Positions 1-6,954 of a DNA stretch of 64,000 nt are shown one piece after another; position 1 is the first letter of the stretch; each line of letters starts with the position of its first letter. A program made the translations under genes and the position numbers. This DNA is from Erwinia oleae. GTDB lineage: Bacteria > Pseudomonadota > Gammaproteobacteria > Enterobacterales > Enterobacteriaceae. Location: positions 1 through 64,000 of the forward strand of contig NZ_JNVB01000015.1 of the NCBI RefSeq assembly GCF_000770305.1, read 5' to 3'. A model generated the notes under the pieces. It was given only the letters and a program-made list of their open reading frames with translations, was not told where the DNA came from and did not search any database.

Positions 1-78
1 GTCGGCAAAGTAGTCATCCATACGTTTTTGGCTGCGAAAAAGGGTACAGGGAAGGCGTACTGCGCCGGTGTCAGACAT
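1..78 (-). CDS. DUF3289 family protein, copy 1 (5' end only)
   Basis: Only the first 26 codons lie inside the window; the gene runs leftwards off the edge. The start region is MSDTGAVRLPCTLF, with the same opening codons as the two complete copies at 1750 and 3376, and the same upstream sequence follows to about 363. DUF3289 is a family of unknown function. Being the third unit of a tandem array is clear from the sequence; whether it is intact cannot be judged. Confidence 0.8.
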   Translation of the reverse strand, partial: MSDTGAVRLPCTLFRSQKRMDDYFAD

Positions 79-363
79 GGCTAATTCCTTTTAGCATTGC
101 GGGCGTCACTGCCCTTTGCCTGCTCAGCATAAGCAGGCATCTGCGCATCGTCTTTCTGTTTAACCGTTTTAGTGCGGAAAATTGCTCACAGCGTGAAGGC
201 GCTCATAAAACCCTGAGCGCTTTTTAACGTTAAAAACGGATGTTGCTAAACATTTTATTTACATCATGCCACACTGGAAAAGGTCATCGCACGCATAGAG
301 AACGATCGCACGCCGCCTGACAAGCAGATCTTCTCGGGCGAACTGGTGGTGCGGGGTTCGACA
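1..363 (-). repeat. Long direct repeat, unit 1 (5' end of DUF3289 gene plus upstream region)
   Basis: This stretch is almost identical to 1676-2035 and, up to the ACATTTTATTTACATCA motif, to 3302-3566. It contains the first DUF3289 codons, a ribosome-binding region (AGGAATTAGCC before ATG) and a hairpin at 198-221 (GGCGCTCA / TGAGCGCT). The outer part (about 265-363) is shared only with unit 2. The region 79-426 holds no gene that I can support apart from this repeat. Confidence 0.85.
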
Positions 364-426
364 GCGTTAACTTAATAATGCGTTTAACATCTAAAAAACG
401 TTAATTAAACGCAGGCACAGGATTCA

Positions 427-911
427 TCAATCTTTTATTTCTGTGAGTTTTCCATCGCCTTCATCCATATAGTATTTATATAGCGTATCAAAATAGGTTA
501 CGCCGTAAGCGTTTTTATGGATCCTGAATAAAAGATTCTTTTCGATGCAGTTTTCTTTTACGCTCATATCATCAAAACAGAGTAAATCTGCTGTTTCAGA
601 ACTTAAGCGCGGCACGCTCTTCGGCATTTCTTTATAACCTTTATCAAAATCTAAAAAGCTAACGTGATAACTGCCATCTGTTTTTGTTAAGGGCACATAA
701 TAAGAATTTTTTAATAATCCTTTATTTTCCTTCCACCAGTCAATTTTTCCTCTGGTTGTAAGAGGAAAGTTTTTTACCAGGATCATACTGAAGTTATCTT
801 TTTTATGAACCGCAACAATGATAACTGGCTGGGATATTTTATAGAAAAAAAAACACCCCAAATCATTAACAGGAGAGAAGTTGTTACAATAGTCCACTTG
901 TTAATAACCAT
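427..911 (-). pseudogene. DUF943 family membrane protein, copy 1, frameshifted
   Basis: The body is a clear DUF943 protein (IIVAVHKKDNFS, LVKNFPL, KIDWWKENKGLL, LLCFDDM, CIEKNLLF), closely related to the intact copy at 2054-2536. The natural start is ATG at 911-909, overlapping the TAA of the upstream DUF3289 gene (TAATG) and preceded by GGAGGAGA. From it one reads a membrane helix (MVINKWTIVTTSLLLMIWGV), but the frame breaks at a run of nine T on the coding strand (845-853). Ten T would join the helix to the body and give about 161 residues. The downstream frame alone can start only at a GTG at 897 and lacks the helix. It may be a true null, a phase-variable gene or a base-calling error. Function unknown; the position after DUF3289 suggests a partner or immunity role (inference). 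Confidence 0.7.
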
Positions 912-1750
912 TACTTTCTCCTCCCCATAACTTTTATTGTTGCATTCATATTAACCATAAATGGCTTATACGCCATTTTATTCCAGCGTTGTAAAGTAAA
1001 CCAGATACGAAAAAGCGGCATATTATGATAAGGCTGCGTCATGATATCATTGTCGTCAAGACCAAAATGGTCCTGAGCCTTATAGTTTAAGATAACCGTA
1101 TAATTTTCATCCTCGATTTGAAGCGACTTAAGCGTTATACATGTGGCATGAATAGCATGGACTGAAATACCTAAGCCGTTAATTCTATCAATCCAGCGAT
1201 CAAAGCGCGGCAAATATGATTCATTTAATAGCATTCTTATCTCATTTATTTTATCTGGCGGTAAAATTTTCCTTTCCCAGTCTATAAACTCTCTAAGATT
1301 ATCATTTATTACTTTAAAAGTACTTTTCTCGCTCCTGTCATTTCTGATCTGCTGCTCATAAGCAAAATTCAGCGTCGAATCGCTGAATGGCATGCCGTTG
1401 CCGTGTTGCATAGGGTTAACCATTCTGAGAAAAAGCTCCCGGTGACCAAAAAACGAGACCAGCCATGAATGCTGGCGCATTTCATCAAAAAGCTGATTCG
1501 CCACCTCCTGATAGTTGATGCGTTCTTTTATCGTTGCCGGACGCGCAAAAGCATAATTACCGAAAGGATAACGCAACCGTTCGCCACTCCACGGATCGAT
1601 GGTTTCAGAAACGTTCTTCAGCGCGTATTGCGCTTTCAAAATCTGCTCGCTGAGATCGCCGCAGCGCATATCGTCGGCAAAGTAGTCATCCATACGTCTC
1701 TGGCTGCGAAAAAGGGTACAGGGAAGGCGAACTGCGCCGGTGTCAGACAT
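911..1750 (-). CDS. DUF3289 family protein, copy 2 (intact)
   Basis: The 279-residue protein has no signal peptide or membrane helix. The first half (about residues 1-137) is almost identical to the other copies. Residues 138-180 are unrelated to copy 3, and the C-terminal part is similar but diverged, with conserved blocks DRINGLGISVHAIHAT, QDHFGLDD and PYHNMPLFRIW. The His/Asp-rich QDHFGLDD block is the likeliest active or binding site, but no enzyme activity is known for this family. Its stop codon overlaps the start of the DUF943 gene, so the two are translationally coupled. The conserved-front, variable-back layout plus a coupled variable small gene resembles polymorphic effector/immunity modules; this is inference. 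Confidence 0.8.
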   Translation of the reverse strand: MSDTGAVRLPCTLFRSQRRMDDYFADDMRCGDLSEQILKAQYALKNVSETIDPWSGERLRYPFGNYAFARPATIKERINYQEVANQLFDEMRQHSWLVSFFGHRELFLRMVNPMQHGNGMPFSDSTLNFAYEQQIRNDRSEKSTFKVINDNLREFIDWERKILPPDKINEIRMLLNESYLPRFDRWIDRINGLGISVHAIHATCITLKSLQIEDENYTVILNYKAQDHFGLDDNDIMTQPYHNMPLFRIWFTLQRWNKMAYKPFMVNMNATIKVMGRRK

Positions 1751-2035
1751 GGCTAATTCCTTTTAGCATTGCGGGCGTCACTGCCCTTTGCCTGCTCAGC
1801 ATAAGCAGGCATCTGCGCATCGTCTTTCTGTTTAACCGTTTTAGTGCGGAAAATTGCTCACAGCGTGAAGGCGCTCATAAAACCCTGAGCGCCTTTTAAC
1901 GTTAAAAACGGATGTTGTTAAACATTTTATTTACATCACGGCGCGCCGGAAAAGGTCATCGCGCGCATAGAGGGCGATCGCACGCCGCCTGAAAAGCAGG
2001 TTTTCTCCGGCGAAGGGGTGGTGCGGGGTTCGACA
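1338..2035 (-). repeat. Long direct repeat, unit 2
   Basis: About 600 bases are nearly identical to unit 3 (2965-3570). They cover the 5' half of the DUF3289 gene and about 190 bases upstream, including a perfect hairpin GGCGCTCA (1870-1877) / TGAGCGCC (1886-1893) followed on the + strand by TTTT. A further 95 bases (about 1940-2035) are shared only with unit 1. The + strand of that extension reads as an open frame with mostly third-position or conservative differences between copies. The gap 1751-2053 between modules contains nothing else recognisable. Confidence 0.85.
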
Positions 2036-2053
2036 AAGAGAATTATAACGGGA

Positions 2054-2536
2054 CTATTCAATTTTCACGATTTCGCCACCAGAACGCTGTAGATATGTTC
2101 CGTTATACACGGTAAAGTAAATATTACCTTCGCGATCCCGACTTACGGTGAACAGTAATTTTTTACTGATGCATTTTTTTTCTGATTTAATATCATCGAA
2201 GCAAAGAAGATCGCTGTCTTCTGAACTCAGGCGAAGATCACTCTTTGGCATTTTTTTATAGTTACCATCGAAAGCCCAAAAGCTGACCGAATACGTTCCG
2301 TTTTTACCCACAACAGGTAAATCATATTTTTCTGCCAAAAATTTATTATTTTCCAACCACCACGCTAACTTTCCATTATCAGAAAGGGGAAAGTTTTTCA
2401 CCAATAAACTACTAAAATTCTCATCCTGATGTATAGCGTATATTTTAACAGGCAAAGTAAAACAATATATTAAAATCATTAAAATAAACGTCATAAAAAA
2501 TAAAAAAACGGCCTTTCGTCTTTTACTTATTTTCAT
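2054..2536 (-). CDS. DUF943 family membrane protein, copy 2 (intact)
   Basis: The 160-residue protein has a short basic N-terminus (MKISKRRK), one membrane helix at about residues 9-28 and an exported-looking body with the DUF943 blocks PVKIYAIHQDENFSSLLVKN, KLAWWLENN, DLLCFDDI and a conserved cysteine pair. It probably sits in the inner membrane with the C-terminal domain in the periplasm. It overlaps the 3' end of the upstream DUF3289 gene by 14 bases, so the two are co-translated. Function is unknown; an immunity protein against the linked DUF3289 product is a reasonable hypothesis because the two genes always travel together here and vary together. Confidence 0.8.
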   Translation of the reverse strand: MKISKRRKAVFLFFMTFILMILIYCFTLPVKIYAIHQDENFSSLLVKNFPLSDNGKLAWWLENNKFLAEKYDLPVVGKNGTYSVSFWAFDGNYKKMPKSDLRLSSEDSDLLCFDDIKSEKKCISKKLLFTVSRDREGNIYFTVYNGTYLQRSGGEIVKIE

Positions 2537-3376
2537 ATTTTAATTTTACTCCGGATATTTCAATTGTGGCTTCCATATTTACCATAAATGGCTTAAAAGC
2601 CATTTTCTGCCAGCGCTGTAGAATAAACCAGACACGAAAGAGTGGCATGTTATGATAAGGCTGAGACATAATATCCCTGTCATCTAAACCGAAATGATCT
2701 TGCCCCTGGAAGTGAATCAAAGCAACGTAAGCACCTTCACTCACATTTAAAGATCTCAACGTAATAGTCGTTGCATGAATACCATGAACTGATATTCCCA
2801 ACCCGTTTATTCTGTCTCTCCATCGGTCAAATTGAGGAAGTACAGACTGCTTAATCGACCTTCCAATATCACTTATACCATCCATATCAATATTTTTATC
2901 ATTAAAATTAATTGACTTTGATAGAGTGTTTTTAATTTTTATCAAAGCGCTTTCATCAGTTCGGTCATTTCTGATCTGCTGCTCATAAGCAAAATTCAGC
3001 GTCGAATCGCTGAACGGCATACCGTTGCCGTGCTGCATATGGTTAACCATTCTGAGAAAAAGCTCCCGGTGACCAAAAACGAGACCAGCCATGAATGCTG
3101 GCGCATTTCATCAAAAAGCTGATTCGCCACCTCCTGATAGTTGATGCGTTCTTTTATCGTTGCCGGACGCGAAAAAGCATAATTACCGAAAGGATAACGC
3201 AACCGTTCGCCGCTCCACGGATCGATGGTTTCAGAAACGTTTTTCAGCGCGTATTGCGCTTTCAAAATCTGCTCGCTGAGATCGCCGCAGCGCATATCGT
3301 CGGCAAAGTAGTCATCCATACGTTTTTGGCTGCGAAAAAGGGTACAGGGAAGGCGTACTGCGCCGGTGTCAGACAT
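2523..3376 (-). pseudogene. DUF3289 family protein, copy 3, frameshifted
   Basis: The N-terminal part matches copy 2 almost residue for residue until QHSWLVSF, then leaves frame and stops at 2996 after 126 residues. The rest of the family sequence (FGHRELFLRMVNHMQHGNGM to the C-terminus, with QDHFGLDD and PYHNMPLFRVW) continues in another frame to 2523. The cause is visible: the + strand has five A at 3075-3079 where copy 2 has six at 1448-1453. With one base restored the product would be about 284 residues. The 3' part is well conserved and not decayed, so the break is recent, switchable or a sequencing error. Confidence 0.8.
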
Positions 3377-3570
3377 GGCTAATTCCTTTTAGCATTGCGG
3401 GCGTCACTGCCCTTTGCCTGCTCAGCATAAGCAGGCATCTGCGCATCGTCTTTCTGTTTAACCGTTTTAGTGCGGAAAATTGCTCACAGCGTGAAGGCGC
3501 TCATAAAACCCTGAGCGCCTTTTAACGTTAAAAACGGATGTTATTAAACATTTTATTTACATCACGGCGC
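2965..3570 (-). repeat. Long direct repeat, unit 3
   Basis: This is the third copy of the element, with the 5' half of the DUF3289 gene, its ribosome-binding region and the upstream hairpin GGCGCTCA (3496-3503) / TGAGCGCC (3512-3519). Identity to unit 2 starts abruptly near 2965 inside the gene and ends near 3566 at ACATTTTATTTACATCACGGCG. The three direct copies are long enough for recombination that would delete or shuffle modules. Confidence 0.85.
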
Positions 3571-3614
3571 CGTGAGAATGGGTGATGACGTCATACGCTG
3601 ATTGCTCAGCGCAA

Positions 3615-4586
3615 TTAAAAACGCTTAGCATTCCCGTAACCATCCGGGTCTTCTGCCGCTGCGCGATCGTATTTTTCAATATCACGCCGTGCTCTGGACA
3701 ACGATGAGCCCGACATTTTATCGAAAGATTTACCTGAACGACTGGGATCGTCGGTAAAGCGGGTGCTGGGATCTTTCGCCAGCGAGCGCACATCATAACG
3801 CCCCGGTTCTCTTCCTCGATGGCTCTCCACCATGTGGTTAACGAACTCCTTGCCAATGCGCGGATAGGTGGTGGCGGTGAGAATTCCTTCAATTTCATTC
3901 AGGTTCATGGTGCGCACATGCCGCAGCGCCCACTGCGCATGCGGATCGGGACGCGCATCGTTGCGCTGCTGAAAAACGTCGAGCCTGCCGGGATCGAGCA
4001 CGCTGTTATCCAACGTGGTGACAATGGGCAGATGCTGCCACGCATCCAGCACCACCGGATCCTCCTGACGTTTATCACCCAGCAGCACCACGACATGGTC
4101 GTTGTTGTAAAGCGCATTCATTACGGGTTTATTTACGCCCTTTGCGGCCAGTTTTGTATAGGCCAGATCGGAAAACTCCTGACAATGTCCGCCTTCCACC
4201 CTTAACCCAACGTGCGCCTGAGCATAAGCTCTGTCCATACTGGCTGCGGGTTGGTGAAAACGGTGTTTATATTCAGCACGTACCTGATTACCAAAACGCT
4301 CCGTGGCGCGTACCGCCATGATACCGCGCATTGCGCTTTCCCCTTTGTCTGCGACAAGCGGCAGCCACTGATTTCCGCCACGGCCCAATTGCGCACGCAC
4401 TTCCTGTTGAGTCTGCGCGGCCAGGTTCATGCTTTGTAGCGTTTGCGGAGAAACCAGCCTGACCTGATGCTGAAAGGGGCCGGTCGCATGCATTTGCGCG
4501 GCGGTCAGCCCTTCGTGGGCGGATTGCGAAGAAGACTGGCTGTGCTGAGTCTGACGGCTATTGCCGATGTTAAATATGCGCATCAT
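3615..4586 (-). CDS. Probable type III secretion effector, transglutaminase/cysteine-protease-like (HopX/AvrPphE-like?)
   Basis: The 323-residue protein has a Ser/Gln-rich, acid-poor N-terminus (residues 1-25) typical of type III secretion signals, and no Sec signal or membrane helix. The catalytic signature is Cys135 in GGHCQEF, His164 in NNDHVVVLLG and Asp181 in PVVLDAW. This is the Cys-His-Asp order of the transglutaminase-like superfamily used by the HopX/AvrPphE/XopE effectors. The C-terminus is polar and basic. It lies 3 bases after the CesT-like chaperone gene and shares its HrpL-type promoter. The exact effector family is not certain from motifs alone; the plant-associated type III assignment rests on chaperone, promoter and triad together. 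Confidence 0.7.
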   Translation of the reverse strand: MMRIFNIGNSRQTQHSQSSSQSAHEGLTAAQMHATGPFQHQVRLVSPQTLQSMNLAAQTQQEVRAQLGRGGNQWLPLVADKGESAMRGIMAVRATERFGNQVRAEYKHRFHQPAASMDRAYAQAHVGLRVEGGHCQEFSDLAYTKLAAKGVNKPVMNALYNNDHVVVLLGDKRQEDPVVLDAWQHLPIVTTLDNSVLDPGRLDVFQQRNDARPDPHAQWALRHVRTMNLNEIEGILTATTYPRIGKEFVNHMVESHRGREPGRYDVRSLAKDPSTRFTDDPSRSGKSFDKMSGSSLSRARRDIEKYDRAAAEDPDGYGNAKRF

Positions 4587-4589
4587 AAA

Positions 4590-5021
4590 TCAGGCTCCCT
4601 TGGTTTCTACAGGATCGGGCTGGCTCACCACGCCCAGACGACGACCCAGTGTATGGGTATAAAATGCCATTCTTTCGTACAGTGCAATCAGGGCCTGAGG
4701 CTCTGCGGCACCTATCGGCAAACGCGACCATACAACAATTTCTTCACTGTTCGCCGAGGCCGCCAGCACGATGGGAGGAGACAACTCATCCATCAAATTA
4801 ACCTGTAACAGTTCCCAGAGAGTGTTTGCAGCGGTTTCTTCGTCTGCCCGAAAGGAGATCATGCAACTCAGCGTGATGTGATCGTCAGGATAATGCAGGA
4901 TGCGAAGCGACAGATCTGACCACATCACCAGTTCGAATGCCTGCTCATCTCCCCGGATCTCATTTCCGGTCTTAAGATAGCTAAATAATGGGTGAAGAAG
5001 ATCGCTAAACGGGTTCGACAC
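4590..5021 (-). CDS. CesT-family type III secretion chaperone (class I)
   Basis: The small acidic protein (143 residues from the chosen GTG) has the alternating strand/helix make-up of class IA type III chaperones: an N-terminal helix (NPFSDLLHPLFSYLK), central strands around LRILHYPDDHITLSCMISF and an amphipathic C-terminal helix around ALIALYERMAFYTHTLGRR. The reading frame is open to a TTG at 5060. That start would sit only 10 bases after the promoter element, whereas GTG at 5021 has AAGGAGA just upstream and leaves a normal leader. It probably binds the effector encoded immediately downstream and guides it to the secretion apparatus, which is not in this window. Confidence 0.72.
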   Translation of the reverse strand: MSNPFSDLLHPLFSYLKTGNEIRGDEQAFELVMWSDLSLRILHYPDDHITLSCMISFRADEETAANTLWELLQVNLMDELSPPIVLAASANSEEIVVWSRLPIGAAEPQALIALYERMAFYTHTLGRRLGVVSQPDPVETKGA

Positions 5022-5070
5022 AAACTCTCCTTGCGTTACGGAATTATAGGTGAGACTCAATATGGAATAC

Positions 5071-5098
5071 TCTGTGGCCCCTGCTCCTGCTTTGTTCC
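5071..5098 (-). promoter_or_regulatory. HrpL-type (hrp box) promoter
   Basis: On the minus strand the sequence reads GGAACA, 15 bases, CCACAGA. The consensus for the ECF sigma factor HrpL is GGAACC-N15/16-CCACNNA, so only one core position differs. It faces the chaperone-effector pair, with the CCAC end 50 bases before the chosen GTG start. This predicts control by HrpL together with the hrp secretion genes. Confidence 0.75.
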
Positions 5099-5124
5099 GC
5101 CGCCTGCCGAAAACATAAACTCTG

Positions 5125-5195
5125 CTTATCTTCTCCCGATTTAGTCTGAAAAATTCCCCACAGCGTGAAGGCGATCATAAAACGCTGAGCGCGTT
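5125..5195. repeat. Diverged copy of the DUF3289 upstream repeat
   Basis: The stretch containing CACAGCGTGAAGGCG, ATCATAAAA and CGCTGAGCGC aligns with the hairpin region upstream of each DUF3289 gene (for example 3470-3520), but the stem is degraded. It lies between the hrp box and the kgu operator and marks the right edge of the accessory block. It suggests the duplicated segment once extended, or inserted, up to here. Confidence 0.6.
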
Positions 5196-5203
5196 CTTTC
5201 TTT

Positions 5204-5217
5204 TGGAACCGGTTCCA
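5204..5217 (+). promoter_or_regulatory. LacI/PtxS-type operator of the kgu operon
   Basis: This is the perfect 14-base palindrome TGGAACCGGTTCCA, 44 bases before the kguE start. It differs at one symmetric position from the TGAAACCGGTTTCA operator known for PtxS, the 2-ketogluconate-responsive LacI-family repressor of Pseudomonas kgu genes. No LacI-family gene is encoded nearby, so the regulator must be elsewhere. Confidence 0.7.
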
Positions 5218-5261
5218 TCTACCGTTTTATGGATATTACGCCGACGTTCAGCGAGGAAAAG

Positions 5262-5993
5262 ATGAAAAGAGAAGTGATCGTGGTTGCCAACGCCTATAAC
5301 AAAGAGCGGCTTGCACGACCCGGCGGCCAACAGGCGTTGTTACCGATCGTCGCCGCAGCGGGCGCAGACGGCATTGAGATCCGCCGTGAACTGTTCGACG
5401 ACGCGGCGCTGCGCCAGTTGTCAGAAACCGGCGCGACGATACGCGAGCACGGGCTTATCGCTTTCTATTCCGTGCCCGACACGCTGTTTAACGCCGGGGG
5501 CGCGCTGAATCCTAACCTTGCGCGCTTTTTCAACGAGGCAGAGCAGCTTGGCGCGCGCCAGCTAAAATTCTCATTAGGCCATTTTTCACCCGGCACGGAC
5601 TGCCAGCAGCTTCGTGCAATAGTCGATGCCAGCGATGTGCGTCTTTTGGTCGAAAACGACCAGACCGATTGCGGCCGCATGGCGGCGCTGGAGGCCTGGT
5701 TTGAGGACGGCGGCACGGCATACAGCGGCATGACCTTCGATACCGGTAACTGGCTGTGGGTGTCTGAAAATCCGCTTGAGGCCGCCGCGCGTCTTGGCAA
5801 GTTTGTCAGCTATATCCATGTTAAAGCAGTAAAAGAGGGCCGCGCCGTTGCGCCGGATGGCGCCGACGATCTCTGGCGCAGAGCGCTGGCGGCGCTGCCC
5901 GACAATGTGCCGCGCGGCATCGAATTTCCGCTGGAAGGCAGCGACCCGATCGCCGTTACCCGCCACTATGTTGACCTGCTGCGTGAGGTGTAA
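5262..5993 (+). CDS. kguE: Sugar phosphate isomerase/epimerase family protein, KguE-like
   Basis: This is the first gene of a four-gene operon matching the Pseudomonas kguE-K-T-D cluster for 2-ketogluconate use. The TIM-barrel (AP endonuclease family 2) features are visible: GIEIRRE, Glu131 in VENDQT, Asp160 in FDTGNW, His186 in YIHVKAV and Glu221 in GIEFPLEG, the usual metal-binding set. The ATG at 5262 is chosen because GAGGAAAA lies directly before it; an in-frame ATG at 5229 lacks a ribosome site. The length is 243 residues. The precise reaction of KguE is not established; it may isomerise the sugar acid or its phosphate. Confidence 0.8.
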   Translation: MKREVIVVANAYNKERLARPGGQQALLPIVAAAGADGIEIRRELFDDAALRQLSETGATIREHGLIAFYSVPDTLFNAGGALNPNLARFFNEAEQLGARQLKFSLGHFSPGTDCQQLRAIVDASDVRLLVENDQTDCGRMAALEAWFEDGGTAYSGMTFDTGNWLWVSENPLEAAARLGKFVSYIHVKAVKEGRAVAPDGADDLWRRALAALPDNVPRGIEFPLEGSDPIAVTRHYVDLLREV

Positions 5994-5995
5994 CG

Positions 5996-6952
5996 ATGCG
6001 TATTAATGCAAATGCCGCGCTGGACGTCGTTACCTTCGGCGAAGCCATGGCGATGTTCGTCGCCGGTGAAACCGGCGATCTGGCTGCCGTCGAACGATTT
6101 ACTAAACGTGTTGCCGGTGCCGAGCTGAATGTCGCGACGGGCCTTGCGCGACTGGGCTTGAAAGTGGGTTGGGTCAGCCGCGTCGGAAACGACAGCTTCG
6201 GGCGCTTCGTTTGCCAGCAGTTAGAAAAAGAAGGCATCGATCGCCGTGGGGTGGTGACCGACGCGCGCTATCCGACCGGTTTTCAACTGAAGTCGAAGGT
6301 GGAAGATGGCACCGATCCGCAGGTGGAGTATTTTCGCAAAGGTTCCGCCGCCAGCCACCTGTCGGTCGCCGATTTTAAGCGGGACTATTTTAGTCAGGCC
6401 CGCCATCTGCACCTGAGCGGCGTGGCGGCAGCGCTTTCGCCCTCGTCGCTGGCGCTGTCGCGCCACGCGGCGCAGGAGATGAAGCAGATGGGCAAAACGG
6501 TTTCCTTTGATCCGAATCTGCGTCCGGTGCTGTGGCCCGATGAGGCAGAAATGATTAAACAGATTAACGCGCTGGCAGGCTTCGCTGACTGGGTGCTGCC
6601 GGGCCTTGGCGAAGGCAGGATATTAACCGGTCACGATACCCCGGAGGCGATTGCTGATTTTTATCTGTCGATGGGCGTCAGCGCAGTGGTGATCAAAACC
6701 GGCGGCGACGGGGCCTGGTACAAGACAGCGCAGGGCGAGAAGGGCCAGGTCGCGCCATTTCTGACCAAAAACGTTGTGGATACGGTGGGCGCGGGCGATG
6801 GTTTCGCCGTTGGCCTGATCAGCGCGTTGCTTGAAGGAAAAGCGTTGCCGCAGGCTGTCAGGCGCGGCAACAAAATTGGCTCACTGGCGATTCAGGCCAT
6901 TGGCGACAGCGAAGGGTTACCGACCCGCGCGCAGCTTGATGAAGAGGATTAA
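5996..6952 (+). CDS. kguK: 2-ketogluconate kinase (PfkB family)
   Basis: The 318-residue PfkB/ribokinase-family kinase has the N-terminal substrate loop GAELNVATGLARLG and the C-terminal ATP-site signature DTVGAGDGF (262-270) with catalytic Asp268. It would phosphorylate 2-keto-D-gluconate at C6 in the cytoplasm. It is also similar to 2-keto-3-deoxygluconate kinase (KdgK), and the kdu/kdg genes lie nearby. The operon context with an MFS transporter and a 2-ketoacid reductase favours the ketogluconate role. It starts 2 bases after the kguE stop. Confidence 0.82.
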   Translation: MRINANAALDVVTFGEAMAMFVAGETGDLAAVERFTKRVAGAELNVATGLARLGLKVGWVSRVGNDSFGRFVCQQLEKEGIDRRGVVTDARYPTGFQLKSKVEDGTDPQVEYFRKGSAASHLSVADFKRDYFSQARHLHLSGVAAALSPSSLALSRHAAQEMKQMGKTVSFDPNLRPVLWPDEAEMIKQINALAGFADWVLPGLGEGRILTGHDTPEAIADFYLSMGVSAVVIKTGGDGAWYKTAQGEKGQVAPFLTKNVVDTVGAGDGFAVGLISALLEGKALPQAVRRGNKIGSLAIQAIGDSEGLPTRAQLDEED

Positions 6953-6954
6953 CC

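Noticed and set aside
1469-1756. 95-codon + strand frame (and its twin at 3095-3382)
   Set aside because: Both lie entirely antisense to the conserved 5' half of DUF3289 genes; their similarity follows from the DNA repeat.
5022-5060. TTG start at 5060 for the chaperone
   Set aside because: It would lie 10 bases from the promoter element with no ribosome site; GTG 5021 has AAGGAGA and normal spacing.
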